A stretch of 50,560 nt of DNA from Burkholderiales bacterium (GTDB lineage: Bacteria > Pseudomonadota > Gammaproteobacteria > Burkholderiales > SG8-39). Below are positions 26,933 through 35,124 of this stretch, piece after piece. A program made the position numbers and the translations under genes. Position 1 is the stretch's first letter. The number at the start of each line of letters is the position of its first letter. The notes under the pieces are model-generated. The model searched no databases. It was not told where the DNA came from and worked only from the letters and a program-made list of their open reading frames with translations. The stretch is taken from contig JACZJT010000013.1 in NCBI GenBank assembly GCA_014860445.1, positions 1-50,560 on the forward strand, written 5' to 3'.

Positions 26933-28132
26933 ATGGACCTGAATTACACCAAGGAAGAACAGGCGTTTCGCGAAGAAGTGCGCAGTTTCGTCAGCGAAAA
27001 TCTACCCAAGGACATTTCCGACAAAGTGCTGCACCACAAGCGCCTGGTCAAGGACGACTGGGTGCGCTGGCAAAAGATCCTGTACAAGAAAGGCTGGGTC
27101 GCGCCCAACTGGCCGAAGGAATACGGCGGCTGCGCGTGGTCGCCGATCCAGCAGCATATATTCGACGAGGAATGCGGTTACCTCGGCGCGCCGCGGGTGA
27201 TGCCCTTCGGCCTGGTGATGGTGGCGCCGGTGATCCAGAATTTCGGCAGCAAGTGGCAAAAGGAATATTACCTGCCGCGCATCCTGTCCTCCGAAGACTG
27301 GTGGGCGCAGGGCTACAGCGAACCCGGCTCGGGCTCCGACCTCGCCTCGGTCAAGACCAAGGCGCAATTCGTAAAATCGGCCCAGGGCGATCATTACATC
27401 GTCGACGGCCAGAAAACCTGGACCACGCTGGGCCAGTACGCCAACATGATTTTCTGTCTGGTGCGCACCGACACAACCGTTAAAAAGCAGGAGGGCATTT
27501 CCTTCCTGCTCATCGACATGACGTCCCCCGGCGTGACCGTCCGGCCGATCATCACCCTGGACGAGGAACACGAGGTCAACGAGGTGTTCTTCGACAACGT
27601 CAAGGTTCCGGCCGAAAACATGGTGGGCGAGGCGGGCAAGGGCTGGACTTACGCCAAGTTCCTGCTCGGACACGAGCGCACCGGCATCGCGCGCGTGGGT
27701 GAATCCAAGCGTGAACTGGAGCAATTGAAAGCCATCGCGACCAAGCAGCTGCGCAACGGCAAACCGCTGATGGAAGATCCGCGCTTTCGCGACCGTGTGA
27801 CCGACGTGGAAGTCGAGTTGATGGCGCTGGAAATTACGCTGTTGCGCGTGCTGTCTTCGCGCACCAAGCCGGGTCCGGAGGCCTCGATCCTCAAGATCAA
27901 GGGCACGGACATTCAGCAGGCACTGACCGAACTGACCATGGAAGCGGTGGGGCCGTATGCGCTCCCGTTCCGTCCGGAGGCGCGCGCGGGCGACTGGAAA
28001 GGCGAGCCGGTGGGGCCCGCGTACGCGGGTTCGGCCGCGGCGGTGTATTTCAATTACCGGAAGACTTCCATCTACGGCGGATCGAACGAGATCCAACGCA
28101 ACATCATTTCACAAATGGTACTGGGACTCTGA
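26933..28132 (+). CDS. acyl-CoA dehydrogenase, first of a pair
   Basis: Acyl-CoA dehydrogenase of 399 residues. It has WAQGYSEPGSGSDLASVKTKA (flavin/substrate block), VDGQKTWTTLGQYANMIF and the C-terminal IYGGSNEIQRNIISQM. A Glu in LLGHERTGIARVG occupies the catalytic position of isovaleryl/long-chain types. The long insert with FRPEARAGDW near the C-terminus is typical of subunits that pair with a second dehydrogenase. The next gene starts two bases after its stop, as in heterotetrameric acyl-CoA dehydrogenases of actinobacterial steroid side-chain breakdown. GAGGA precedes the ATG and an extended -10 promoter lies upstream. Confidence 0.93.
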   Translation: MDLNYTKEEQAFREEVRSFVSENLPKDISDKVLHHKRLVKDDWVRWQKILYKKGWVAPNWPKEYGGCAWSPIQQHIFDEECGYLGAPRVMPFGLVMVAPVIQNFGSKWQKEYYLPRILSSEDWWAQGYSEPGSGSDLASVKTKAQFVKSAQGDHYIVDGQKTWTTLGQYANMIFCLVRTDTTVKKQEGISFLLIDMTSPGVTVRPIITLDEEHEVNEVFFDNVKVPAENMVGEAGKGWTYAKFLLGHERTGIARVGESKRELEQLKAIATKQLRNGKPLMEDPRFRDRVTDVEVELMALEITLLRVLSSRTKPGPEASILKIKGTDIQQALTELTMEAVGPYALPFRPEARAGDWKGEPVGPAYAGSAAAVYFNYRKTSIYGGSNEIQRNIISQMVLGL

Positions 28133-28134
28133 TC

Positions 28135-29268
28135 ATGGATTTCGTAATCAGCGACGAACAACAGCAGTTGCGCGACAGCCTGCAGAAGTACATAACCAAG
28201 GAATACGGCTTCGAAGCGCGCAAGGCGATCATCGCGTCGAAGCAGGGATTTTCCGACAAGGTGTGGGCGCAGTTCGCCGAGATGGGCATCCTCGGCGTGG
28301 CCTTCGACGAGGCGCACGGCGGCTTCGGCGGCACCTCGGTGGACACCATGCTGGTGATGAACGAACTGGGCCGCGGCATCGTGGTCGAACCGTATTTTTC
28401 CACCGTGGTTCTGGGCGGCAGCCTGATCGACCTTGCCGGCAGCGAGGCGCAAAAGCAGGCCGTCCTGTCCGAAGTCGCGCAGGGCAAGCTCCTGCTCGCG
28501 GCGGCGCTGGGCGAGCCCAATTCGCGCTATGAGTTGAACTGCGTCGAGACCACGGCCAAGCGCGACGGCGCGGGCTATGTGCTCGACGGCCACAAGGCGG
28601 TGGTGCTGCACGGCGAGAGCGCCGACAAACTCGTGGTGTCGGCGCGCACCGCGGGCGGCGCGCGCGACGCGAAGGGCATCAGCCTGTTCCTCGTGGACAA
28701 GAAAAGCGCCGGCGTCGCGGTGCAGGGCTATCGCACCATCGACGGCATGCGTGCGGCCGAAATCAAGTTTGCCAAGGTCAAGGTCGGCGCCGACGCGGTG
28801 CTGGGCGAAGTCGATGCGGCACTGCCGGTGCTCGAACGTGCCAGCGATTTCGCCGTGACGGCCCTGTGCGCAGAAGCGGTGGGTGCAATGGAGGCGCTGA
28901 ATGCGGCCACCTTCGAATACCTGAAGACGCGCCAGCAGTTCGGCCGGCCGATCGGGAGCTTCCAGGCTTTGCAGCATCGCGCGGTGGACATGATGATTCA
29001 TTGCGAGCAGTCGCGTTCGCTGGCCTTGCTGGCTTCGATCAAGGTGCAATCGGAAGACCCGAACGAACGCAAGCGCACGGTGTCGGCGGCCAAGATCCAT
29101 ATCGGCCGCTCCGGCCGCGTGATCGGCGAGGAGGCGATACAACTGCATGGCGGCATGGGCGTGAGCAACGAGCTCGCGGCCGGGCATTACGCCAAGCGCC
29201 TCGCCATGATCAACGCCACCCTGGGCGACGTCGAGCACCACGCCGAGCGCTTCGCCAGCGCAGCGTAA
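28135..29268 (+). CDS. acyl-CoA dehydrogenase, second of a pair
   Basis: Divergent acyl-CoA dehydrogenase of 377 residues. The helical N-terminus FVISDEQQQLRDSLQKYI and the block LGEPNSRYELNCVETTAK replace the usual EPGxGSD signature, so part of the flavin/substrate site is altered. KTRQQFGRPIGSFQALQH and IQLHGGMGVSNELAAGHYAK are well conserved and bind FAD across the dimer. It is probably the partner subunit of the dehydrogenase encoded two bases upstream, forming a mixed tetramer; this follows from known FadE pairs. A strong hairpin follows at 29298. Confidence 0.9.
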   Translation: MDFVISDEQQQLRDSLQKYITKEYGFEARKAIIASKQGFSDKVWAQFAEMGILGVAFDEAHGGFGGTSVDTMLVMNELGRGIVVEPYFSTVVLGGSLIDLAGSEAQKQAVLSEVAQGKLLLAAALGEPNSRYELNCVETTAKRDGAGYVLDGHKAVVLHGESADKLVVSARTAGGARDAKGISLFLVDKKSAGVAVQGYRTIDGMRAAEIKFAKVKVGADAVLGEVDAALPVLERASDFAVTALCAEAVGAMEALNAATFEYLKTRQQFGRPIGSFQALQHRAVDMMIHCEQSRSLALLASIKVQSEDPNERKRTVSAAKIHIGRSGRVIGEEAIQLHGGMGVSNELAAGHYAKRLAMINATLGDVEHHAERFASAA

Positions 29269-29297
29269 CTTTCCCAAGGCCGGAATTTGGCCACCTT

Positions 29298-29323
29298 GTG
29301 GGAGCGAGCAAGTTCGCTCCCAC
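29298..29323. repeat. REP-like hairpin GTGGGAGCGA/TCGCTCCCAC
   Basis: Ten-base perfect arms surround a six-base loop, 29 bases after the dehydrogenase stop. The GTGGGAGCGA arm is like REP elements known from pseudomonads. No T-run follows, so it may slow or process transcripts instead of ending them. Confidence 0.55.
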
Positions 29324-29359
29324 GACCCCGTAGTTCGATCACCATTGATTGAGGTCACT

Positions 29360-30358
29360 ATGACAACCAATATGCAAGTACTGCTCGCCAGCCGACCGAC
29401 AGGCTGGGTGACGGAAGAGAATTTCAAGACCGTCAGCACCCCGGTTCCCGCGCCGGCCGACGGCCAGGTGCTGGTGCGCAATCACTATCTCTCGCTCGAT
29501 CCGTACATGCGCGGTCGCATGAACGACACCAAGTCCTATGCCGCCAAGCAGGAGATCGATGCGGTCATGGTCGGCGGCACGGTGGGCGAAGTGATTGAAT
29601 CGAAGAATCCGAAATTCAAGGCGGGCGACATCGTCGTCGGCGCCTACGGCTGGCAGCAATACGGCTGCTCGGACGGCGCCGGCCTGAACAAGGTCGACGT
29701 GAGCCGCGTGCCCATGTCGGCTTACCTCGGCGTGATCGGCATGCCCGGGGTCACAGCCTGGGTGGGCCTGCTGGATATCTGCCAGCCGAAAGCGGGCGAG
29801 ACGGTGGTGGTGTCGGCCGCTTCGGGCGCGGTCGGCAGCGCAGTGGGCCAGATCGCCAAGTTGAAGGGATGCCGCGCGGTGGGCATTGCCGGCGGCAAGG
29901 AAAAATGCGACTACGTGGTGAATGAACTGGGTTTTGACGCCTGCGTCGACTACAAGGCTGGAAGATTGCGGCAGGACCTGAAAGCGGCAACGCCCGACGG
30001 CATCGACTGCTATTTCGAGAACGTCGGCGGCGAAATTCTCGACGCCGTGCTTGCGCGCACGAACGCCTTCTCGCGCGTCGCCGTGTGCGGCCTGATCTCG
30101 CAGTACAACGCGACCGAGCCCTATGGCGTGAAGACCTTCCAGGCGATTCTGGTCAATCGCATCAAGGTGCAGGGATTCATCGTCAGCGATCGGCTCAACC
30201 TGTGGCCGCCGGCGCTGAAGGATCTCGCCGACTGGGTCGCTTCGGGCAAGTTGAAGTACCGCGAGACCATTGCGCAGGGCCTGGAGAACGCGCCCAAGGC
30301 TTTCATCGGACTGCTCAAGGGCCAGAACTTCGGCAAACAACTTGTTAAGCTGATCTAG
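29360..30358 (+). CDS. MDR-family NADP-dependent oxidoreductase, CurA/PTGR-like
   Basis: Medium-chain reductase of 332 residues without the zinc ligands of alcohol dehydrogenases. LSLDPYMRGRMND, VGGTVGEVIESKNPKFKAGD, GMPGVTAWVGLLDICQPKAG and VSAASGAVGSAVGQIAKLKG are the hallmarks of the CurA/prostaglandin-reductase group, which reduces carbon-carbon double bonds of enones using NADPH. DCYFENVGGEILDAVL and QGFIVSDR are also characteristic. I chose the ATG at 29360, with GAGG five bases upstream. It follows the dehydrogenase pair in the same direction and may reduce an unsaturated intermediate of the same pathway. Confidence 0.9.
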   Translation: MTTNMQVLLASRPTGWVTEENFKTVSTPVPAPADGQVLVRNHYLSLDPYMRGRMNDTKSYAAKQEIDAVMVGGTVGEVIESKNPKFKAGDIVVGAYGWQQYGCSDGAGLNKVDVSRVPMSAYLGVIGMPGVTAWVGLLDICQPKAGETVVVSAASGAVGSAVGQIAKLKGCRAVGIAGGKEKCDYVVNELGFDACVDYKAGRLRQDLKAATPDGIDCYFENVGGEILDAVLARTNAFSRVAVCGLISQYNATEPYGVKTFQAILVNRIKVQGFIVSDRLNLWPPALKDLADWVASGKLKYRETIAQGLENAPKAFIGLLKGQNFGKQLVKLI

Positions 30359-30370
30359 ACGCAATTACTC

Positions 30371-30478
30371 TGTCATTCCGAGCGTCCCCCAAGGGGACTT
30401 CCTTCGGGGCGCAGCGAGGAATCTGCTTTTCATGTTTCACATAAAGCAGATTCCTCGGCCAATGGCCTCGGAATGACA
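30371..30478. repeat. palindromic intergenic repeat, copy 1
   Basis: Outer arms TGTCATTCCGAG (30371-30382) and CTCGGAATGACA (30467-30478) and inner arms AGGAATCTGCTTT and AAAGCAGATTCCT (30417-30455) form a long imperfect palindrome. A second copy lies at 31708-31788. The transcript would fold into a long hairpin. Such TCATTCCGAG...CAGCGAGGAATCTGCTT elements are widespread intergenic repeats in bacteria; no mobility gene is nearby. Confidence 0.75.
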
Positions 30479-30496
30479 ATTCTTTGAGACGCAGCA

Positions 30497-30985
30497 ATGC
30501 CTGAATTCGATCCGCGTACGCACCAGCTCGCCGAGCAGCGCTGGTTCGAGGATTTTCGCGTAGGCGAGGTGTTCCGTCTGCCCAGCCGCACCATGAGCGA
30601 CGCGCATTTCCTCGCTTTCCAGGCGGCGAGCGGCGACAACCACCCGGTGCATTACGACCGCGAATACTGCCGCGCGCACGGCATGCCCGACCTGCTCGCG
30701 CATGGTTTCCAGGTGCTGATCCAGACGGCGGCCGGCGCCGGCCTGTTCCCGCACCAGGTGGACGACGCGCTCATGGGTTTCATCGAACAGTCGAGCCGCT
30801 TTGTCAAAGGCGTCTACGCGGGCGACACGCTCTACTCGGCGCTGGAAATCACCGAGCTCTTGCCGCAGCGCACGACCGGCGTGATCGTGATGCGCGCCAC
30901 GGTGCACAATCAGCGCGGCGAGCTGGTGCTCGATGGCATGCACAAGTACCTCATACGCAAGCGCAGCCCCGACAAGAAGGAGTAA
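30497..30985 (+). CDS. MaoC-family (R)-hydratase-like protein
   Basis: Hot-dog protein of 162 residues. The hydratase-2 motif is present as FQAASGDNHPVHYDREYCRAHGMPD, written here as two parts: ASGDNHPVHYD (catalytic Asp and His) and AHGMPDLLAHGFQV. It should hydrate trans-2-enoyl-CoA to the (R)-3-hydroxyacyl-CoA, or act as a related dehydratase. The C-terminal RATVHNQRGELVLDGMHKYLIRK is the usual last strand. Ribosome binding is weak (no clear AGGAG). The GST gene starts four bases after its stop. It sits in the acyl-CoA catabolic block between two palindromic repeats. Confidence 0.9.
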   Translation: MPEFDPRTHQLAEQRWFEDFRVGEVFRLPSRTMSDAHFLAFQAASGDNHPVHYDREYCRAHGMPDLLAHGFQVLIQTAAGAGLFPHQVDDALMGFIEQSSRFVKGVYAGDTLYSALEITELLPQRTTGVIVMRATVHNQRGELVLDGMHKYLIRKRSPDKKE

Positions 30986-30989
30986 CGCC

Positions 30990-31682
30990 ATGATCGACCT
31001 CTACACCTGGCCGACACCCAACGGCCACAAGATACACATCATGCTGGAAGAGACCGGCCTGCCCTATCGCGTGCACCCGATCGATATCGGCGCGGGCGAC
31101 CAGTTCAAGCCCGAGTTCCTCAAGATCAGCCCGAACAACAAAATGCCCGCGATGATCGATCCCGAGGGACCGGGGGGCAAGCCGATCTCCCTGTTCGAAT
31201 CGGGCGCGATGCTGCTTTATCTCGCCTCCAAGACCGGAAAATTTCTGCCCGAGGATATTTCCGATCGCTGGTCCACGCTGCAATGGCTGATGTTTCAGAT
31301 GGGCGGCGTCGGGCCGATGCTGGGCCAGGCGCATCATTTTCTCGGCTACGCGCCGGAAAAGCTTCCGTACGCGATGAAACGTTATTCCAACGAGGCCAAC
31401 CGGCTCTACGGCGTCATGGACCGGCGCCTGGCAGCGAGCAAATTCATCGCCTGCGACGAATACACCATCGCCGACATGGCGATCATGCCCTGGCTGCGTT
31501 TTCCGGAGCGCCAGGGCGTGGACATCGCCGACTATCCGCATGTGCAGAAATGGCGCGACGGCATCGCCGCGCGGCCGGCGGTGCAGCGCGGGGTCGCGGT
31601 GCTCGCCGAGCGTCGCAGACCGCTGATGGACGACAAGGCCAAGGAGATGCTGTTCGGCGCGGCGCAGTATCAGAAGAGGTAG
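30990..31682 (+). CDS. glutathione S-transferase, nu-class/YghU-YfcG-like
   Basis: Protein of 230 residues with an N-terminal thioredoxin fold (YTWPTPNGHKIHIMLEETGL, NKMPAMIDPE, LFESGAMLLYLASKTG) and an all-helical C-terminal domain (MFQMGGVGPMLGQAHHFLGY, YTIADMAIMPWLRF). The TPNGHK loop and the cis-Pro and ESGA glutathione-binding residues match the bacterial Ure2p/YfcG-like group, which act as disulfide-bond reductases or transferases. AAGGAG precedes the ATG at 30990. It is translationally close to the MaoC gene, suggesting that one product of the pathway is glutathione-conjugated or that it protects against electrophilic enones. Confidence 0.9.
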   Translation: MIDLYTWPTPNGHKIHIMLEETGLPYRVHPIDIGAGDQFKPEFLKISPNNKMPAMIDPEGPGGKPISLFESGAMLLYLASKTGKFLPEDISDRWSTLQWLMFQMGGVGPMLGQAHHFLGYAPEKLPYAMKRYSNEANRLYGVMDRRLAASKFIACDEYTIADMAIMPWLRFPERQGVDIADYPHVQKWRDGIAARPAVQRGVAVLAERRRPLMDDKAKEMLFGAAQYQKR

Positions 31683-31707
31683 ATCGGTATTAAGACAATC
31701 CCGATTC

Positions 31708-31788
31708 TGTCATTCCGAGCGCAGCGAGGAATCTGCTTTTCAATTTGGGGAGCAAGCAGATTTCTCGGCCTTCGGCCTCGAAATGACA
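31708..31788. repeat. palindromic intergenic repeat, copy 2
   Basis: TGTCATTCCGAG at 31708-31719 pairs with CTCGAAATGACA at 31777-31788 (one mismatch), and the inner arms GAGGAATCTGCTT and AGCAGATTTCTC also pair. It is a shorter version of the element at 30371-30478, lacking about 27 bases in the left arm. Both copies lie downstream of genes and flank the MaoC-GST pair. Confidence 0.75.
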
Positions 31789-31825
31789 GTTCCTGGGTTT
31801 GAGAAAATCATTTGGAGGAGACCGC

Positions 31826-32584
31826 ATGAGCTTGAAAGGCAAAGTGGCATGGATTACCGGCGGCGGCAGCGGCATCGGGCTCGCCGGCGCGATCGAACTG
31901 GCGAAGGCCGGCGCGCATGTGGTGATCTCCGGGCGCACGGCCGCGACCAACGCGTCGGCGCTGAAACAGGTGCAGGCGCGGGGCAGCGCCGAAGTGCTGC
32001 AACTCGAAGTCGGCGACAACAAGGCGGTGTTGAAGGCTGCGGCCGACATCCTGCTTCGGCACAAGCGCATCGACATCCTGATCAACAGCGCCGGCACCAA
32101 TCTGGGCAAGCGCCATCTGGGCAATATGTCGGTGGAAGGCTGGGACGACGTGGTCCGGATCAATCTGTCCGGCCTGTTCTATTGCTGCCAGGCGGTGCTG
32201 CCGGCGATGCGCGCGCAAAAGGACGGACTGATCATCAACGTGTCATCCTGGGCGGGGCGCTATCCGAGCATGCTCACGGGGCCGGCCTACAATGCGACCA
32301 AGCGTGCGGTGATCGCGCTCTCCGAGTCGATCAACCTGGAAGAATGCATCAACGGCATACGCGCGACCTCGGTGCTGCCCGGCGAAGTGGCCACGCCCAT
32401 ACTGGAGAAGCGCCCGGTGCCGCCTTCGAACGAAGAGCGCGCAAAAATGCTGCAGGCCGAAGATCTCGGACAGACCCTGTTGTTTCTGGCGAGCATGCCC
32501 GCGCGCGCCTGTGTGAACGAACTCATCATCAGCCCGACCTGGAACCGTCTTTATATAGGCGGTCTGGAGAAGGCGAAAGCCTAG
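31826..32584 (+). CDS. SDR-family oxidoreductase
   Basis: Short-chain dehydrogenase of 252 residues. NAD(P)-binding ITGGGSGIGLAGAIELAKAG is at residues 10-29, NSAGTNLGKRHL near 90, catalytic Ser in INVSSWAGRYPS, and Tyr/Lys in YNATKRAVIAL. The C-terminal part is adapted (PARACVNELIISPTWNRLYI) like a group of SDRs linked to acyl-CoA metabolism. GGAGGAG lies six bases before the ATG at 31826. It may oxidise a hydroxyacyl intermediate of the catabolic block; the substrate is not shown. Confidence 0.9.
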   Translation: MSLKGKVAWITGGGSGIGLAGAIELAKAGAHVVISGRTAATNASALKQVQARGSAEVLQLEVGDNKAVLKAAADILLRHKRIDILINSAGTNLGKRHLGNMSVEGWDDVVRINLSGLFYCCQAVLPAMRAQKDGLIINVSSWAGRYPSMLTGPAYNATKRAVIALSESINLEECINGIRATSVLPGEVATPILEKRPVPPSNEERAKMLQAEDLGQTLLFLASMPARACVNELIISPTWNRLYIGGLEKAKA

Positions 32585-32618
32585 TATGCAAACCCTCTGT
32601 CTCTTGAATTGGAATGTC

Positions 32619-33062
32619 ATGCGCCGCCTGCTGCTTGCCTGTTGTTTGTTTTTCTCCGCCTTCGCCGTCCACGCCGAGATCGTCGACATCGACAACGCCA
32701 TGCTGGCGAAGCTCTCGGCATCCGGCGTGCCGGTGATCGATATCCGCACCCGGCCGGAATGGGAGCAGACCGGCATCGTCCCGGGCAGCCACTTGCTGAC
32801 TTTCTTCGACGAGCACGGCAAGGCGGATCCGGCCGCGTGGCTGGAGAAGGCGAAGGCCATCGCCAAACCCGGCGATCCGGTGATCGTCATCTGCCGTACC
32901 GGCAACCGCACCAAAGTGCTGAGCCAGTTTCTGACGCAGCGCGTGGGCTATGCCAAGGTCTACAACGTCAAGAACGGCATCGTCGCCTGGGCCAAGGATG
33001 GAAGGCCGGTCAGCCCGGCGGCGCCGGCCCTGGCCGCCTGTCGCGCCGCCAAAACCTGCTGA
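32619..33062 (+). CDS. secreted rhodanese-like protein
   Basis: Single-domain rhodanese of 147 residues with a signal peptide (about 1-19, LLLACCLFFSAFAVHA). The catalytic loop is VICRTGNRTK, with the nucleophilic Cys, and VIDIRTRPEW and VYNVKNGIVAW are the other family blocks. It would carry a persulfide and transfer sulfur in the periplasm. The ATG at 32619 gives the signal peptide; an upstream ATG adds 11 residues. A C-terminal Cys (AAKTC) is present. It follows the SDR by 34 bases and converges with the diguanylate cyclase. Confidence 0.87.
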   Translation: MRRLLLACCLFFSAFAVHAEIVDIDNAMLAKLSASGVPVIDIRTRPEWEQTGIVPGSHLLTFFDEHGKADPAAWLEKAKAIAKPGDPVIVICRTGNRTKVLSQFLTQRVGYAKVYNVKNGIVAWAKDGRPVSPAAPALAACRAAKTC

Positions 33063-33072
33063 ATCCGGGGAT

Positions 33073-33089
33073 CGCCGCGTAATGCGGCG
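33073..33089. terminator. hairpin between convergent genes
   Basis: CGCCGC and GCGGCG pair around GTAAT, in the 36 bases between the stops of the rhodanese and the diguanylate cyclase. No T-run follows on either strand, so any termination would be weak. Confidence 0.35.
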
Positions 33090-33098
33090 CTGGGCCGG

Positions 33099-34022
33099 CT
33101 AGCCGGTAATAACTTGATCGCGCCCCGCCTGCTTTGCCGCGTAGAGGGCCTTGTCGATGCGGCGCAGAAGCGCATCGCCCGCTTCGCCCGCCGCCAGTTC
33201 AGCCACGCCAAAGCTCCCGGTCACCGGATCGGATAGCGGTTCGACGCGGGCGACTGCGAGCGCCGCTCTGATGCGCTCGGCCGTGGCGACGGCCTCCTCA
33301 AGAACCGTTTTTGGCATCAGTACGACGAACTCCTCGCCGCCGAAGCGCGTGACAATATCGGTCGCGCGCGTCTGCTGGCGCAACAGTTTGCCGAACGCGG
33401 CGAGCACCTTGTCGCCGGCCTCGTGACCGTGGGTGTCGTTGACGCGCTTGAAGTGGTCGAGGTCGGCCATGAGCGCGCACAGCTTGTCGCCGCTGCGCGT
33501 CGCGCGGCTGATTTCGCGTGCCAGCTCCCGCTCAAGCTGGTGCCGGTTGCCGACACCGGTGAGCTGGTCGGTCAGCGAGATCGCTACGATCTGCGCCTCG
33601 CGCTGCTTCAGTTCGAGGTTGACTTGCGCAATTGCGCGCTGCGCCTCGGCATAGTCGTTGTTTAGCGCGAGTATCGCGTTGTTGAGCCGTTCCAGCTCTT
33701 CGACGTCGTACTCGGCGAGCAAATGCAAGCGCGCGCCTGCGCGCCAGACACGCCCGCGCAGGGTCCTGGTCTGGCCCATGTGGTCGCCCATAGTTAGCAG
33801 CCCGCGGTGAATTTCCCCGTTTGCGCCGGCCGGAACGCGCGCCAGGTCGGCGAAGCTGGGCTGAATAAAAAATCGAGAGGCGTGCGCGCCGATTGGTTGC
33901 CTGCCGTCCACTTCGATCAATTTCAGAAAACCGGCATTGGCCTCGATCAGGACGCTGTCCTCATCCAGCGCTGCCGCTACGACCGCCAGCAGCGGCGCCA
34001 ACTCTGATGCAAACCAGGGCAC
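33099..34022 (-). CDS. PAS-like diguanylate cyclase (GGEEF)
   Basis: Protein of 307 residues. An N-terminal PAS-like sensory domain (about 1-105) is joined by a coiled coil (LAEYDVEELERLNNAILAL and on to about 145) to a GGDEF domain. The active signature is GGEEF at 228-232, and the inhibitory site RATD (219-222) sits five residues before it, so product feedback is expected. DLDHFKRVNDTHGHEAGD supplies the metal and substrate residues. It should make c-di-GMP. The GTG start at 34022 has AGGA nearby, and is eight bases beyond the stop of the B12-binding protein, so the two are very probably co-expressed. Confidence 0.93.
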   Translation of the reverse strand: MPWFASELAPLLAVVAAALDEDSVLIEANAGFLKLIEVDGRQPIGAHASRFFIQPSFADLARVPAGANGEIHRGLLTMGDHMGQTRTLRGRVWRAGARLHLLAEYDVEELERLNNAILALNNDYAEAQRAIAQVNLELKQREAQIVAISLTDQLTGVGNRHQLERELAREISRATRSGDKLCALMADLDHFKRVNDTHGHEAGDKVLAAFGKLLRQQTRATDIVTRFGGEEFVVLMPKTVLEEAVATAERIRAALAVARVEPLSDPVTGSFGVAELAAGEAGDALLRRIDKALYAAKQAGRDQVITG

Positions 34023-34030
34023 TCGCTGTC

Positions 34031-35101
34031 CTATCCTTTCAGGGTTTCGCGTGCGTAGGCGAGTGCCACCCGCGGGTCGGCGCAGTACGCGTCCGCCCCC
34101 ACCACGCCTGCCAGGCTGTTGAATCGGTTGATTGCCAGGCCGCCTATGATCACGCCCGGCCGCGCAACGCCGTTTTGTGCTCCCAGTTGCGCAATCACCT
34201 CCTTGACTACGCGCAACTGCTGCGCGAAAGATACCGACAGACCGACCAGATTCGGTTTCCAGGCGGCCACCTGCCCGATCAGCGCACGTGTGGGGACGTT
34301 GGCGCCGAGATATTGCACCTCCCAGCCGGCAAGTTGAAACGCATCGGCCACCATGCGTAGCCCAACGCCGTGGTTATTGCCTTCAACGCAAGCGAGTAGC
34401 ACGCGCTTGCCGATCGACGCCGGCGGCTGCGAACGCAGCAGCGCCATCGTCATTATCGACTGCACGATTGCAGTCGCCATGTGCTCCTGTGCGACGCTCG
34501 CCTGGTTGGCCTGCCATTTCTCGCCGATCCCGTAGAGCGCGGCCTGAATTACGTGCAGTTCGATCTCGACCAGGCTGTGTCCGTCGTCGATACAGCGATT
34601 CACCAGCGCCATTGCTTCGCGCTGGTTTCCTTCGAGCAGTGCCGCCTCGAACGCGGCGGTCTCCGGCCAATGCTCGGGCGAAACGGGCGGCGCCGCCGGA
34701 GATTCTCCGATTTCGAGGAATTTCGTGCGCACCGCCTGCAGCGTCGCACTCACCAGCGCGCCTTCCGCCGCATCCATGTGCCCGGCAAAAAATTCCGCCA
34801 GCCAGTCGAGCGACTGCCCCAGGTGCTTTGCCGGTATGGAGCGCGCGACAAGCACGCTGTTCAGCCAGCACAGGTAGTCCACCATCGGCTGAATCAGCCC
34901 GAACTCCAGCACCGGCCGCAGAAATTCCAGGTGAAACGCGAGGTCCTCGCGGCAGGCTTCGCGTCCGCGCGGGCCGAACTGCTCATACACCGAACCATGC
35001 GTCGCATAAAAGCGCTCGGTCACCGCGCGCACCGCTTCCGCCTGCAGCGCCTGAAACCGCAGCAGGGCCCCGGCATTCAGCGTTTTGAGAGTCGTGTCCA
35101 T
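34031..35101 (-). CDS. cobalamin-binding protein with CarH-type Wx9EH motif
   Basis: Protein of 356 residues. The N-terminal half (about 20-130) is helical and unassigned. From about 145 a four-helix cap (LLEGNQREAMALVNRCIDDG) precedes a Rossmann-like B12-binding domain from about 232 (RVLLACVEGNNHGVGLRMVA, YLGANVP, VGLSVSF, IIGGLAIN). The cap has W196 and E206-H207, exactly the Wx9EH spacing that lines the upper side of cobalamin in CarH photoreceptors, and His244 in NNHGVG would be the lower ligand. There is no MerR DNA-binding domain, so output must be by protein contact. The diguanylate cyclase gene starts eight bases downstream. Confidence 0.88.
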   Translation of the reverse strand: MDTTLKTLNAGALLRFQALQAEAVRAVTERFYATHGSVYEQFGPRGREACREDLAFHLEFLRPVLEFGLIQPMVDYLCWLNSVLVARSIPAKHLGQSLDWLAEFFAGHMDAAEGALVSATLQAVRTKFLEIGESPAAPPVSPEHWPETAAFEAALLEGNQREAMALVNRCIDDGHSLVEIELHVIQAALYGIGEKWQANQASVAQEHMATAIVQSIMTMALLRSQPPASIGKRVLLACVEGNNHGVGLRMVADAFQLAGWEVQYLGANVPTRALIGQVAAWKPNLVGLSVSFAQQLRVVKEVIAQLGAQNGVARPGVIIGGLAINRFNSLAGVVGADAYCADPRVALAYARETLKG

Positions 35102-35124
35102 GACTTATCTCGATGCTTCCATTG

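Noticed and set aside
30371-30478. Palindromic repeat as a plain terminator of the reductase gene
   Set aside because: A second related copy exists at 31708-31788 and no T-run follows, so a dispersed repeat is the better call.
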